Shown piece after piece: positions 7,612 through 15,997 of a stretch of DNA of 43,189 bases. The DNA is taken from NCBI GenBank assembly GCA_020621965.1, contig JAHRYV010000027.1:463-43651 (forward strand), read 5' to 3'. Each line of letters begins with the position of its first letter. Position 1 is the stretch's first letter. The DNA is from Curvibacter sp. GTDB taxonomy: Bacteria > Pseudomonadota > Gammaproteobacteria > Burkholderiales > Burkholderiaceae_C. Position numbers and translations under genes: made by a program. A model generated the notes under the pieces. That model was not told where the DNA came from. It worked only from the letters and a program-made list of their open reading frames with translations, and made no database searches.

Positions 7612-8259
7612 TCAGTGGACCTGCCACGGCGGCAGCCGCCAGTCGCGCCACAGCGCCAGCACGCGCAGGCCGGCGGTGACGGCCACGGTGGCGCTGAGCG
7701 TCAGCCATTCCGGCGCCGCCAGGGCCGCCAGGCCCAGGTAGACCCAGCCGCCGACAAAAGCGCACAGGGCGTAGGGCCGGTGGTCGCGAAAGGCGGTCGG
7801 GATCTCGTTGCAGACGATGTCGCGCAGCACACCGCCGAATACCGAGGTCACCACACCCATGAGCACGGCCACCAGCGCCGGCAGGCCGGCTTCGGCGGCC
7901 GCATCCACGCCGATGGCGGCGAACAGGCCCAGGCCCAGCGCGTCGGGCAGCTGGATGATGCGTTCCGTGGGTTCGAAATGCCGCCGGCGCATGAACAGCA
8001 TGGCCGCCGTGGCCAGCGCCAGCACCCCCCACAGGTATTCGACGTGGCGCACCCAGAAGAAGGGGCGCTGGTCCAGCAGCAGGTCGCGCAGCGTGCCGCC
8101 GCCGAAAGCGGCCAGGAAGGCCACGGCGTAGACGCCGACCGCGTCCAGCCGGCTGCGCGCGGCCACCAGCACCCCCGAGAGCGTGAACGCAAAGGTGGCG
8201 GCCAGCTCCAGCGTGTGGCGCAGCCACGGTCCCCAGGTGTCGATCAGCGCGTATTCCAT
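7612..8259 (-). CDS. TRIC/UPF0126 family membrane protein
   Basis: A 215-residue inner-membrane protein with about seven hydrophobic segments and two repeats of the UPF0126 (YicG/TRIC channel) signature: FTLSGVLVAARSRLDAVGVYAVAF followed by AFGGGTLRDLLL, and FAAIGVDAAAEAGLPALVAVLMG followed by VFGGVLRDIVCNEIP. The glycine-rich GGGTLRD and GGVLRD motifs mark the prokaryotic TRIC cation-channel family. The physiological ion is unknown. The start MEYALIDTWG was preferred to an upstream in-frame ATG because the extra residues are basic and unconserved. It is divergent from the oxidoreductase operon that begins at 8414. Confidence 0.88.
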   Translation of the reverse strand: MEYALIDTWGPWLRHTLELAATFAFTLSGVLVAARSRLDAVGVYAVAFLAAFGGGTLRDLLLDQRPFFWVRHVEYLWGVLALATAAMLFMRRRHFEPTERIIQLPDALGLGLFAAIGVDAAAEAGLPALVAVLMGVVTSVFGGVLRDIVCNEIPTAFRDHRPYALCAFVGGWVYLGLAALAAPEWLTLSATVAVTAGLRVLALWRDWRLPPWQVH

Positions 8260-8316
8260 ATCCCGTCCTGTGCTCAGCCCGGCATTGTGCCTACACCTGG
8301 TGCGTTTTTTCATTCA

Positions 8317-8336
8317 CCGGAAAACTGATTTTCCGG
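8317..8336. promoter_or_regulatory. Inverted repeat in divergent promoter region
   Basis: CCGGAAAA and TTTTCCGG form a perfect 8-bp inverted repeat around a CTGA spacer, midway between the divergent TRIC and oxidoreductase genes. It is AT-rich in the middle, as regulator operators often are. A related sequence (CGGAAAA, 3 nt, ATTTGCGG) lies at 24664-24681 upstream of the LysR/hydroxyquinol dioxygenase pair. The cognate regulator is unknown. Confidence 0.5.
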
Positions 8337-8413
8337 GGCGACCTTGTGCCTGCCCAGGCTTTGTTCAACACTGCAGCGCTGCCGTTTGAACGAGACCCGA
8401 GGAGACATCGAGT

Positions 8414-9337
8414 ATGAGCAAGAAGATCGGCTGGATCGGCCTGGGCCGCATGGGCGAGGCGATGGTGACCAAGCTGCTGAAGGCCGGCCACGCCGTGCAG
8501 GTCTGGAACCGTACCGCCTCCAAGGCCGCGCACCTGGCCGAGTACGGCGCGAAGATCGAGGCCAACAAGATAGACCTCGCGAGCTGCGACCTGGTCTTCA
8601 CCATGGTCTCCACCACCGACGACCTGAAGGAAGTGCTGTTCGGCCCCGGTGGCCTGGTCACCGGCGCCAGGAAGCCGCAGCTGGTGGTGGACAGCTCCTC
8701 CATCTCGCAGGAGGGTTCGGCCGAGATCCGCGCGCGGCTCGAAGGCCTGGGCGTGGCCTACCTCTGCGCCCCGGTGTCGGGCAATGCCAAGGTGGCCAAG
8801 GCCGGCAAGCTGTTGCTGGTGGCCTCGGGCCCGAAGCCGCTCTACGACCAGGCCGAGCCCTATCTGCAGGCCATGGCGCGCAAGACCCTGTGGGTGGGCG
8901 AGGGCGAGCTGGCCCGCATCTGGAAGATCGCGCACAACACCATGTTCGGCGTCATCATCCAGAACCTGTGCGAGATCACCGTGCTGGCCGAGAAGGCCGG
9001 CATCCCGCGCAACGTCTTCCTGGAAAGCATCAACGACTCGGTGCTGGGTTCCATGTACACGCGCTACAAGACGCCGGTGCTGTGCAACCTGAACTTCGAG
9101 CAGGTCACCTTCACACCCAAGCTGCTGCTCAAGGACATGGACCTGGGGCTGGGTGCGGCCAAGGCCCACGGCGTGGCCATGCCGGCGGCGGCGGCCACGC
9201 GCGAATCCATCGCGCGCATGGTCGGCCATGGCCTCGACAACGTGGACTTCGCCATCCTGCTGCAGGAAACGGCGCACGATGCCGGCCTGCAGCTCCAGCC
9301 GCTGAACCTGCAGATCCCCGACGGCCTCTCGGGGTAA
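8414..9337 (+). CDS. NAD(P)-dependent oxidoreductase, 3-hydroxyisobutyrate dehydrogenase family
   Basis: A 307-residue beta-hydroxyacid dehydrogenase. The N-terminal Rossmann motif GLGRMGEAM (residues 9-17) binds the nucleotide. VVDSSSISQEGS and CAPVSGNAKVAKAGKL form the substrate site, and the catalytic lysine is K171 in WKIAHN. Such enzymes oxidise short 3-hydroxy acids or reduce the semialdehydes; the real substrate is unknown. The third substrate motif has APVSGN where classical enzymes have APVSGG, a difference shared with the second paralogue at 11735. First gene of a run with an amidohydrolase, Bug receptor, second paralogue and maleylacetate reductase. Confidence 0.88.
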   Translation: MSKKIGWIGLGRMGEAMVTKLLKAGHAVQVWNRTASKAAHLAEYGAKIEANKIDLASCDLVFTMVSTTDDLKEVLFGPGGLVTGARKPQLVVDSSSISQEGSAEIRARLEGLGVAYLCAPVSGNAKVAKAGKLLLVASGPKPLYDQAEPYLQAMARKTLWVGEGELARIWKIAHNTMFGVIIQNLCEITVLAEKAGIPRNVFLESINDSVLGSMYTRYKTPVLCNLNFEQVTFTPKLLLKDMDLGLGAAKAHGVAMPAAAATRESIARMVGHGLDNVDFAILLQETAHDAGLQLQPLNLQIPDGLSG

Positions 9338-9346
9338 GGGACTCCT

Positions 9347-10687
9347 GTGCGTACCCTGATCCGCGGCGCCACCGTCATCACCCTGGACGCGTTGGGTGAT
9401 CTGCCGCGCGCCGACGTGCTGGTGACGGGCGAGCGCATCACGGAGATCGCGCCCACGATCCATGCCGACGACGCCCAGGTGGTGGACGCCAGCGGCTGCA
9501 TCCTCATCCCCGGCCTGGTCAACGCGCACATGCACACCTGGCAGACCGCGCTGCGCGGCCTGGCCGCCAACTGGACGCTGCTGGAGTATTTCCAGAACAT
9601 GCACGCCGGCCTGGCCACCGTGTTCGAGCCGGACGACCTTTACATCGCCACCCTGGTGGGCGCGCTCAACCAGCTCAACTGCGGCACCACCACGCTGGCC
9701 GACTGGTGCCACAACAACCGCACGCCGGCGCACAACGACGCCGCGATCCAGGGACTGCTGGAGTCCGGCATCCGCGCCGCCTTCTTCCACGGCACGCCCA
9801 AACCGGAGCCGAAACCGGGCGAGCGCCCGTTCTGGGAAGTGCCGCACCCGCGCGCCGAGGTCGAGCGCCTGCTCAAGGCGCACCAGGGCCGGGACCTGCT
9901 GACGGTGCACGCCGCCGTGCTGGGGCCCCACTATTCCACGCTGGAGGTGGCGCTGCACGACTTCCGCATGGTGCGGGAGCTCGGCCTCATCGGCTCGCTG
10001 CACCAGGGCGGCGGTGCGGCGCGCACGCCCGAGGGCTGGGACCGGCTGGAGGCCGCGGGCCTGCTGGGCCCGCAGATCAACATCGTGCATGGCCACGCCT
10101 TGAGCGACGCGCAGCTCAGGCGTTTCTGCGAACTCGGCCTGAGTTTCTCGGCGGCCGCGGAAAACGAAATGACCCAGGGCCACGGCCACCCCATCACCGG
10201 CCGCCTGCGCGCTCTGGGCCGGGCGCCTTCGCTGGGCGTGGACCTGGAGAGCGTGCTCGGTGGCGACATGCTGACCCAGGCCCGCGTGGCGCTGGGCATG
10301 CAGCGCAGCCTGGACAACTTGGCCTACCGCGAGGCGCATGGAACCATTCCGCCCACCTCCACCATCACCACGCGCGAGGCCTTGCAGTGGGTCACGGTGG
10401 AGGGCGCACGCATGCTGGGCCAGCTCGACCGCATCGGCACCCTGGCCGCCGGCAAGCAGGCCGACCTGGTGCTGATCCGCGCCGACGCGCTGAACATGCA
10501 GCCCGTGCACGACCCGGTGAGCACGGTGGTGATGCAGACCACGCTGGCCAACATCGACAGCGTGATGGTGGCCGGGCGCTGGAAGAAGCGCCAGGGCCGC
10601 CTGCTCGGGGTGGACCTCAATCCCAAGCTTGCCGCCCTGCGGGCGTCGGGCCACAAGATCACGACGGCGTTGGGCCTGTCGCGGTAG
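9347..10687 (+). CDS. Amidohydrolase / deaminase of the TrzN-AtzB-MtaD type
   Basis: A 446-residue metal-dependent amidohydrolase. Metal and catalytic residues can be placed: H61 and H63 in NAHMHTWQ, H219 in GSLHQGGG, H248 in IVHGHAL and D299 in LGVDLES. The beta-sandwich halves flank the barrel, and the C-terminal GTLAAGKQADLVLIRAD is typical. The family deaminates or dechlorinates purines, S-adenosylhomocysteine and triazines; substrate here is not predictable. GTG start at 9347, 9 nt after the preceding stop. Its position between catabolic oxidoreductases and a Bug uptake receptor suggests a role in breaking down an imported nitrogen-containing compound. Confidence 0.85.
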   Translation: MRTLIRGATVITLDALGDLPRADVLVTGERITEIAPTIHADDAQVVDASGCILIPGLVNAHMHTWQTALRGLAANWTLLEYFQNMHAGLATVFEPDDLYIATLVGALNQLNCGTTTLADWCHNNRTPAHNDAAIQGLLESGIRAAFFHGTPKPEPKPGERPFWEVPHPRAEVERLLKAHQGRDLLTVHAAVLGPHYSTLEVALHDFRMVRELGLIGSLHQGGGAARTPEGWDRLEAAGLLGPQINIVHGHALSDAQLRRFCELGLSFSAAAENEMTQGHGHPITGRLRALGRAPSLGVDLESVLGGDMLTQARVALGMQRSLDNLAYREAHGTIPPTSTITTREALQWVTVEGARMLGQLDRIGTLAAGKQADLVLIRADALNMQPVHDPVSTVVMQTTLANIDSVMVAGRWKKRQGRLLGVDLNPKLAALRASGHKITTALGLSR

Positions 10688-10775
10688 ACGAAGCAAGCAA
10701 CAAGAGCTGCTCACGCCCCGGCGGCCGAGAGCAGCAGAGTGCGAGTGTTCTTCATATCACTACGAGGAGACAGAC

Positions 10776-11732
10776 ATGAAACGCATATCCATCTTGGCCG
10801 CCGCGCTGCTGCTGGCCGGCACCGCCTGGGCGCAGGGCTACCCGAGCAAACCGATCCGGTTCGTGGTCCCCTTCACGGCCGGCAGCGCCACCGACATCGT
10901 GGCGCGCACCGTGGGCGAGGCCATGAGCCGCGGCCTGGGCCAGCCCATCGTCATCGAGAACAAGCTCGGCGCCGGCGGCACCATCGCCGCGGCCATGGTG
11001 GCCAAGGGCGAGGCCGACGGCTACACCGTGCTGATCCACTCCTCGGCCCATGCGCTCAACCCGGCGCTCTACAGCAACCCCGGTTACGACACGCTCAAGG
11101 ACCTGACCGGCGTCACCACGCTGGCGGCCATTCCCAACGTGCTGGTGGCGCACCCGGCCAAGGGCTGGAAGACCCAGGCCGACCTGATCGCCGCCGCCCG
11201 GGCCAACCCCGGCAAGCTCAACTACGCCTCGGCCGGCGTCGGCAGCGGCACCCACATGAACGCCGAGATCTTCCGCCTGCAGGCCGGCATCGAGGCCCTG
11301 CACGTGCCCTACAAGGGCACACCCGACGCCATGAACAACGTCATCGGCGGCTCCAACGACTGGTTCTTCGCTCCGCTGGCCTCGGCCCTGCCGCTGATCC
11401 GCGATGGCCGGCTGCAGGCGCTCTCGGTCAGCACCAAGGCGCGCGCCTCCACCCTGCCGGAGGTGCCCACCAGCATCGAGGCCGGCCTGCCCGACTCCGA
11501 CTACACGCTGTGGGTCGGCATGATCGTGCCCAGCGCCACCCCGGCCGCGGTGGTGAAAAAGCTCAACGAAGAGGCGCTCAAGGCGCTGGCCAGCCCGGAG
11601 CTCAAGGAGCGCATGGCCAAGCTGGGCGCCGATCCCTTTCCCACCTCGCCCGAGGCCTTCAACGCCTACATCCGCAGCGAGATGGAAGTGGCCGCGCGCA
11701 TCGTCAAGGTCGCCGGTCTGAAAACGCAGTAA
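10776..11732 (+). CDS. Bug/TctC-type periplasmic solute-binding protein
   Basis: A 318-residue tripartite tricarboxylate transporter receptor. A signal peptide ends near TAWAQG at about residue 20. The family start YPSKPIRFVVPFTAGSATD, the ligand loop LGAGGTIAAAMVAKGEADGYT, and the NYASAGVGSGTHM and LHVPYKGTPDAMNNVIGG motifs are present. Bug proteins bind carboxylates or aromatic acids; many, like this one, have no membrane partners nearby. The start was chosen at the ATG after GAGGAGA. It ends 2 nt before the next oxidoreductase start, so it is part of the same operon. Confidence 0.93.
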   Translation: MKRISILAAALLLAGTAWAQGYPSKPIRFVVPFTAGSATDIVARTVGEAMSRGLGQPIVIENKLGAGGTIAAAMVAKGEADGYTVLIHSSAHALNPALYSNPGYDTLKDLTGVTTLAAIPNVLVAHPAKGWKTQADLIAAARANPGKLNYASAGVGSGTHMNAEIFRLQAGIEALHVPYKGTPDAMNNVIGGSNDWFFAPLASALPLIRDGRLQALSVSTKARASTLPEVPTSIEAGLPDSDYTLWVGMIVPSATPAAVVKKLNEEALKALASPELKERMAKLGADPFPTSPEAFNAYIRSEMEVAARIVKVAGLKTQ

Positions 11733-11734
11733 AC

Positions 11735-12601
11735 GTGAAGATCCATTTCTGCGGCATCGGCAAGATGGGCTTGCCCATGGCTGGCCATCTGGCCGCCGCC
11801 GGCCATGCCCTGACCGTCAGCGACCCCTGTGCCGAGCGCCTGGAGCGCGCGCACGCCCAGGGCCTGGCCGTGGCCGGCGACGTGCCCGCGGCCATCGGTG
11901 CAGCCCAGATCGTCTTCTCCTCGCTGCCGCACGACGAGGCGCTGCGCGCCGTGGCGGCCCAGGTGGCCGCCGCTGCGCGGCCCGGCACCGTGTATGTGGA
12001 CACCAGCACCGTCTCGCTGCAGGCCTCGGCGCAGGCGGCGCAGTTGCTGCAAGCCGCCGGGGTGGAGTACGTGCGCACGGCGGTCTCGGGCAACAACAAG
12101 ATGGCCGAGGCCGCACAGCTCACCGTGCTGGCCTCGGGCCCGCGCCCGGCCTACGACCGCGTGCTGCCCCTGCTCAATACCTTCGGTCCGCACCAGTTCT
12201 ACCTGGGTGAGGCCGAGCAGGCGCGCCTCATGAAGCTGGTGGTCAACCTGATGATCGCCCAGACCAGCGCCATGCTGGCCGAGGCGCTGACGCTGGGCCG
12301 CAAGGGCGGGCTGGACTGGCAGGCCATGTGGCAGGTGCTCACCGCCAGCGCGGTGGCCTCGCCCATCGTCAAGGCCAAGGCCGCGCAGCTGAGCCGGCGT
12401 GACTTCACGCCCACCTTCACCGTGGAGCAGATGATCAAGGACCTGGACCTCATCCTCGGTGCCGGCGCCGCCAGCCAGGTGCCGCTGCTGCAGACCGCCA
12501 TGACACAAAAACTCATGCATGCCGCCGTGGTGCAGGGAGATGCGCTGGACGACTACGCGGCCATCATCAAGGTGGTCGAGCGTGGTGCAGGATTAGGATG
12601 A
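11735..12601 (+). CDS. NAD(P)-dependent oxidoreductase, 3-hydroxyisobutyrate dehydrogenase family (second)
   Basis: A 288-residue paralogue of the enzyme at 8414. It has the Rossmann motif GIGKMGLPMAGHL (residues 7-19), YVDTSTVSLQASAQAA, RTAVSGNNKMAEAAQLTVLASG and the catalytic K167 with N171 in RLMKLVVNLM. GTG start at 11735, 2 nt after the Bug stop. The VSGNNK/VSGNAK motif is shared by both paralogues and departs from the usual VSGG, hinting at an uncommon substrate. It is followed by a 235-nt hairpin-rich spacer and then maleylacetate reductase. Confidence 0.88.
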   Translation: MKIHFCGIGKMGLPMAGHLAAAGHALTVSDPCAERLERAHAQGLAVAGDVPAAIGAAQIVFSSLPHDEALRAVAAQVAAAARPGTVYVDTSTVSLQASAQAAQLLQAAGVEYVRTAVSGNNKMAEAAQLTVLASGPRPAYDRVLPLLNTFGPHQFYLGEAEQARLMKLVVNLMIAQTSAMLAEALTLGRKGGLDWQAMWQVLTASAVASPIVKAKAAQLSRRDFTPTFTVEQMIKDLDLILGAGAASQVPLLQTAMTQKLMHAAVVQGDALDDYAAIIKVVERGAGLG

Positions 12602-12836
12602 CACCCCCAGGCTGCGCGCACTGCGTGCGCTCCATGCCACGTGCCTACGCCAGAGGCTCAGGCCCTTCGGTCTGTCCAAGCCTGCGCAGGCAGGCTTGGA
12701 GCCGCAGACCTCAGCCCCTGAAGGGGGCAACGCCAGTGGCCCGGCAGAGCCGGTTCCACGGCGTTCCCCGCCTCGGGTCTTTGGCGAGCGATCTACCGTG
12801 CGCCCGATCTACGTTTCTGATTCGCTGGAGATTGCC
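12602..12836. repeat. Hairpin-rich intergenic spacer with REP-like sequence
   Basis: No gene is supported here. The spacer opens with CACCCCCAGGCTGCGCGCAC, nearly repeated at 26744 upstream of the TRAP dctQ gene. A perfect 11-bp stem, TCCAAGCCTGC / GCAGGCTTGGA, with a GCAG loop lies at 12675-12700 and is extended outside by GGTCTG (12669-12674) and CAGACC (12705-12710). Such elements can attenuate or stabilise mRNA between operon genes. Confidence 0.6.
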
Positions 12837-13898
12837 GTGAATCCCTTCATCTACACCGCCCAGCCCGCCCGCGTCGTCTTCGGCGCGGGCTCACTCTCGC
12901 AACTGGACCGGGAGATCGACGCCCTGGGCGCGCGCAAGGCGCTGGTGCTGTCCACACCCGAGCAGCGCGCTTCGGCCGAGCTGGTGGCCGGCATCCTGGG
13001 GCCGCGCGCCGTCGGCGTGTTCGACCGCGCGGTGATGCACGTGCCCATCGAGACCGCGCGCGAGGCCCGGGACCTGGCGAGGAAACTCGGCGCCGACTGT
13101 GCGGTCGCCATCGGCGGCGGCTCCACCACCGGGCTGGGCAAGGCCATCGCGCTGGACTCGGGCCTGCCCATCCTGGCCATCCCCACCACCTACGCCGGCT
13201 CGGAGATGACACCCATCTACGGCATCACCGAAGGCGGCCTGAAGAAGACCGGGCGCGACCTGCGTGTGCTGCCGCGCACCGTGATCTACGACCCGGCGCT
13301 CACGCTGACGCTGCCCGTGCCGCTGAGCGTGACCAGCGGCATCAACGCCATCGCCCATGCGGCTGAAGGCCTGTACGCGGTGGACCGCAACCCCATCATG
13401 GACCTCATGGCCGAGGAGGGCATCACCGCCCTGGGGCGCGCGCTGCCCGCCATCGTGAAACACGCCGAAGACAGCGAGGCCCGCGCCGACGCGCTCTACG
13501 GCGCCTGGCTCTGCGGCACCGTGCTCGGCCACGTGGGCATGGCCCTGCACCACAAGCTCTGCCACACCCTGGGCGGCAGCTTCAACCTCTCTCACGCCGA
13601 GACCCACACCGTGGTGCTGCCGCATGCGCTGGCCTACAACGCGGCGCAGGCGCCGCAGGCCATGGCGCGCATCCAGAGGGCGCTCGGCGGCGCCAGCGCC
13701 GCGCAGGCGGTGTACGACCTGGCGAAGAACAATGGCGCGCCGGTGGCGCTGAAAGACCTCGGCATGCAGGCCGCCGACCTGGACCGGGCCTGCGACCTCG
13801 CCCTGCAGAACCAGTACCCGAACCCGCGCCCGCTGGAGCGCGCGGCCATCCGCCAGCTGCTGCAGGACGCCTTCGACGGCACCCGGCCCGCCGCCTGA
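12837..13898 (+). CDS. Maleylacetate reductase
   Basis: A 353-residue iron-containing alcohol dehydrogenase family enzyme of the maleylacetate reductase branch: it reduces maleylacetate to 3-oxoadipate with NAD(P)H. Diagnostic blocks are YTAQPARVVFGAGSL at the N-terminus, CAVAIGGGSTTGLGKAIAL, ILAIPTTYAGSEMTPIYG, TSGINAIAHAAEGLYA and the HHKLCHTLGGSFNLSHAETH region. GTG start at 12837 because the family sequence begins there; the frame stays open upstream through the hairpin spacer without resemblance. Its product feeds PcaIJ/PcaF at 5023-7593, and its substrate is the product of the dioxygenase at 24755. Confidence 0.93.
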   Translation: MNPFIYTAQPARVVFGAGSLSQLDREIDALGARKALVLSTPEQRASAELVAGILGPRAVGVFDRAVMHVPIETAREARDLARKLGADCAVAIGGGSTTGLGKAIALDSGLPILAIPTTYAGSEMTPIYGITEGGLKKTGRDLRVLPRTVIYDPALTLTLPVPLSVTSGINAIAHAAEGLYAVDRNPIMDLMAEEGITALGRALPAIVKHAEDSEARADALYGAWLCGTVLGHVGMALHHKLCHTLGGSFNLSHAETHTVVLPHALAYNAAQAPQAMARIQRALGGASAAQAVYDLAKNNGAPVALKDLGMQAADLDRACDLALQNQYPNPRPLERAAIRQLLQDAFDGTRPAA

Positions 13899-13917
13899 GG
13901 CCGCGCGCCGGCCGCGC

Positions 13918-14844
13918 TCAGAGGACCATCGACCAGAAACCCGCGGCCATGGCCAGGCCGTGCAGCAGCGCGGCGGCGATGGTCAGCACGATGGCCGGGC
14001 GCAGCTTCTGCGGCGCGTCGGCATGGCGCCAGAGCAGCACGGAGGCGGCCAGCGACAGCGGCCAGGACAGCAGGCCCCAGATCGCGGGCTCGGGCTGGTA
14101 GAGCAGCCAGACCCCGGCGGCCAGCCAGCCATGGGCCAGGGTGCCGAGCAGCAGGTAGACCAGCGCCGCGCCACGCGGACCGAGCAGCACGACCAGCGTG
14201 CGTTTGCTCACCTGCGCGTCCGAGGCCGCGTCGGGGAAACCGTTGATCAGCAGGATGTTGGCCGCCAGCAGCGCCAGGCTGACCGCCGTCACCACCGGGA
14301 TGATGAAAACGCTGCCGCGCTGCACCGCGTCGGCGCCGATGACCACCAGGCCCCAGACCAGCGCCACCACCAGCTCGCCCAGGCCGCGGCTCATCAGCGC
14401 CAGCGGCGGCGCCGAATAGGCCCACAGCAGCAGCACCCCCGCCAGGCCCAGCACGAGCACCCAGCCCGTGCTCTTGACCGCCAGCAGCAGACCGAAGGCC
14501 GCCAGCAGAAAGGCCAGCAGGCGGAACAGGTCGCGCGTCTGCTGCGGTGTCACCACCCGCTGCTGGATCAGGCGCGCGCCGCCGGTGAACGGCGTCATGG
14601 CGCCGCGGTTGGCGGCGTCCGCCCCGTTGAGGGCGTCGTGGTAATCGTTGAGCACATTGCCGGCCGCATGGGCCAGACAGGCCAGCAGCACCGTGGCCAG
14701 CGCGGTCCAGACATTCGGCCCGTGGCCGCAGGCCGCGGCGATGGCGATGCCCAGCAGGCAGGCCACCACGGTGATGCCCAGGAAGCCCGGGCGGGTCATG
14801 CGCAGCAGGGTGGGCAGGGGCGGCAAAGGGGAAGGGGTGGGCAT
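13918..14844 (-). CDS. UbiA-family prenyltransferase (MenA-like)
   Basis: A 308-residue polytopic membrane protein with about eight or nine hydrophobic segments. The prenyl-diphosphate/Mg2+ motif NDYHD (residues 66-70, with N73 and D76 nearby) and the later DAASDAQVSKRTLVVLLG block mark the UbiA superfamily; RPGFLGITVVACLLG and the Asn-rich motif resemble 1,4-dihydroxy-2-naphthoate prenyltransferase. The acceptor is not determined, and most relatives of this organism use ubiquinone. It is convergent with maleylacetate reductase (19-nt gap), and divergent from ohrR. Confidence 0.85.
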   Translation of the reverse strand: MPTPSPLPPLPTLLRMTRPGFLGITVVACLLGIAIAAACGHGPNVWTALATVLLACLAHAAGNVLNDYHDALNGADAANRGAMTPFTGGARLIQQRVVTPQQTRDLFRLLAFLLAAFGLLLAVKSTGWVLVLGLAGVLLLWAYSAPPLALMSRGLGELVVALVWGLVVIGADAVQRGSVFIIPVVTAVSLALLAANILLINGFPDAASDAQVSKRTLVVLLGPRGAALVYLLLGTLAHGWLAAGVWLLYQPEPAIWGLLSWPLSLAASVLLWRHADAPQKLRPAIVLTIAAALLHGLAMAAGFWSMVL

Positions 14845-14972
14845 GGCAGGACGCAGGTGGAACGGGTGCCTTGCCGGGCAAGCGCTGGCCACAAGCATAC
14901 ATGGCGGGGTGGAGCGGCCGCGCCGGCCGCGGGCGCGGCCATGACCCTGGCCGGCGCCGGGGATTCCAGTTA

Positions 14973-14992
14973 TTAAATTGCACACAATTGAA
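14973..14992. promoter_or_regulatory. OhrR-type operator
   Basis: An inverted repeat TTAAATTG and CAATTGAA around a CACA spacer (7 of 8 positions match) lies 22 nt upstream of the ohrR ATG, in the only AT-rich stretch of the intergenic region. AATTG-N4-CAATT palindromes are typical of OhrR-binding sites in proteobacteria, so autoregulation is inferred. Confidence 0.7.
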
Positions 14993-15013
14993 TTTGAAAC
15001 AATAATTCAAGCC

Positions 15014-15463
15014 ATGCCGAACAAGATCCTTGCCACCGACCGGGCCCTGCGGCTGGACAACCAGCTCTGTTTTGCCCTGTATTCCGCCTCGCACGCCATG
15101 TCCCGGGTCTACCAGCCGCATCTGGACGCGCTGGGCCTGACCTATCCGCAGTACGTGACCATGCTGGTGCTGTGGGAGCAGGACGGGCTGACCGTCTCCG
15201 AGCTCGGCCAGCGCCTGTTTCTGGACTCCGGCACGCTCACGCCGCTGCTCAAGCGGCTGGAGAGCGCCGGTTACCTCAGCCGCATGCGCGACGTGGCCGA
15301 CGAACGCCGGGTGCTCATCCGGCTCACCGCCGCCGGGCGCAAGCTCAAGGCCAAGGCCGCCCCCATCCCCGCCTGCATGTTCGAGGCCGCCCAGTGCACG
15401 CTGGCCGAACTCACGGCTCTGACCCAGCAGGTCAAACAGCTGCGCGACCGCCTGCAGCGCTGA
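15014..15463 (+). CDS. ohrR: OhrR, MarR-family organic peroxide sensor
   Basis: A 149-residue MarR-type repressor. The N-terminal [20 protein letters not shown] contains C19, at the position of the reactive peroxide-sensing cysteine of OhrR. The winged helix-turn-helix spans [25 protein letters not shown] and the wing [14 protein letters not shown] second cysteine near C118 could form the resolving disulfide of two-Cys OhrR proteins. ohr follows 32 nt downstream on the same strand, confirming the assignment; an operator-like palindrome lies upstream. Confidence 0.93.
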   Translation: MPNKILATDRALRLDNQLCFALYSASHAMSRVYQPHLDALGLTYPQYVTMLVLWEQDGLTVSELGQRLFLDSGTLTPLLKRLESAGYLSRMRDVADERRVLIRLTAAGRKLKAKAAPIPACMFEAAQCTLAELTALTQQVKQLRDRLQR

Positions 15464-15495
15464 ACCTAGTTTTTCACCACCCCCCAGGAATACAC

Positions 15496-15921
15496 ATGAT
15501 CAAACTCGACAAGGTTCTCTACACCGCCAGGACCCACACCACCGGCGGACGCGACGGCCGCTCCGTCTCCGACGACGGTCTGCTCGACGTCAAGCTCGCG
15601 CCCCCGAAAGGCCTGGGCGGCGCCGGTGGCGCCACCAACCCCGAGCAGCTGTTCGCGGCCGGCTATTCGGCGTGTTATCTGAGCGCGCTCAAGCACGTGG
15701 CCGGCATGAAGAAGGTGGCACTGCCGGCCGACGCCGCGGTGGACGCGGCCGTGGACATCGGCCCCATCGCCCAGGGCTTCGGCCTGGCCGTGCAGCTGCG
15801 CATCCACCTGCCGGGCCTGGACCGCGCCGCCGCGCAGGACTTGGTGGACATCGCGCACCAGGTCTGCCCCTACTCCAACGCCACACGCGGCAACATCGTG
15901 GTGGATCTGCAGCTGGTCTGA
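15496..15921 (+). CDS. ohr: Organic hydroperoxide resistance protein Ohr
   Basis: A 141-residue Ohr/OsmC-fold thiol peroxidase that reduces organic hydroperoxides in the cytoplasm. Peroxidatic C60 lies in AAGYSACYLSAL and resolving C124 in HQVCPYSNATRGN; other hallmarks are YTARTHTTGGRDGRS and LDVKLAPP. Full length for the family. Located directly after ohrR and followed by an intrinsic terminator at 15954. Confidence 0.96.
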   Translation: MIKLDKVLYTARTHTTGGRDGRSVSDDGLLDVKLAPPKGLGGAGGATNPEQLFAAGYSACYLSALKHVAGMKKVALPADAAVDAAVDIGPIAQGFGLAVQLRIHLPGLDRAAAQDLVDIAHQVCPYSNATRGNIVVDLQLV

Positions 15922-15953
15922 GCGCGCGCCGGCGAGGCGCCGGTTTCACGGGG

Positions 15954-15975
15954 AAAGGGCCACAATGGCCCTTTT
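15954..15975 (+). terminator. Intrinsic terminator after ohr
   Basis: A perfect 9-bp stem, AAAGGGCCA / TGGCCCTTT, with a CAA loop followed by a further T, 32 nt after the ohr stop. A shorter CCGGCG-AGG-CGCCGG hairpin with TTT stands at 15929-15946. The methyltransferase start is 22 nt further on. Confidence 0.75.
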
Positions 15976-15997
15976 CTCATTTGGAGCCCGCGCCGCG

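Noticed and set aside
8291-10714. An 807-codon open frame on the minus strand
   Set aside because: It is antisense to the oxidoreductase and amidohydrolase genes, rich in Gln, His, Arg and Val runs typical of reversed GC-rich codons, and has no recognisable domain.
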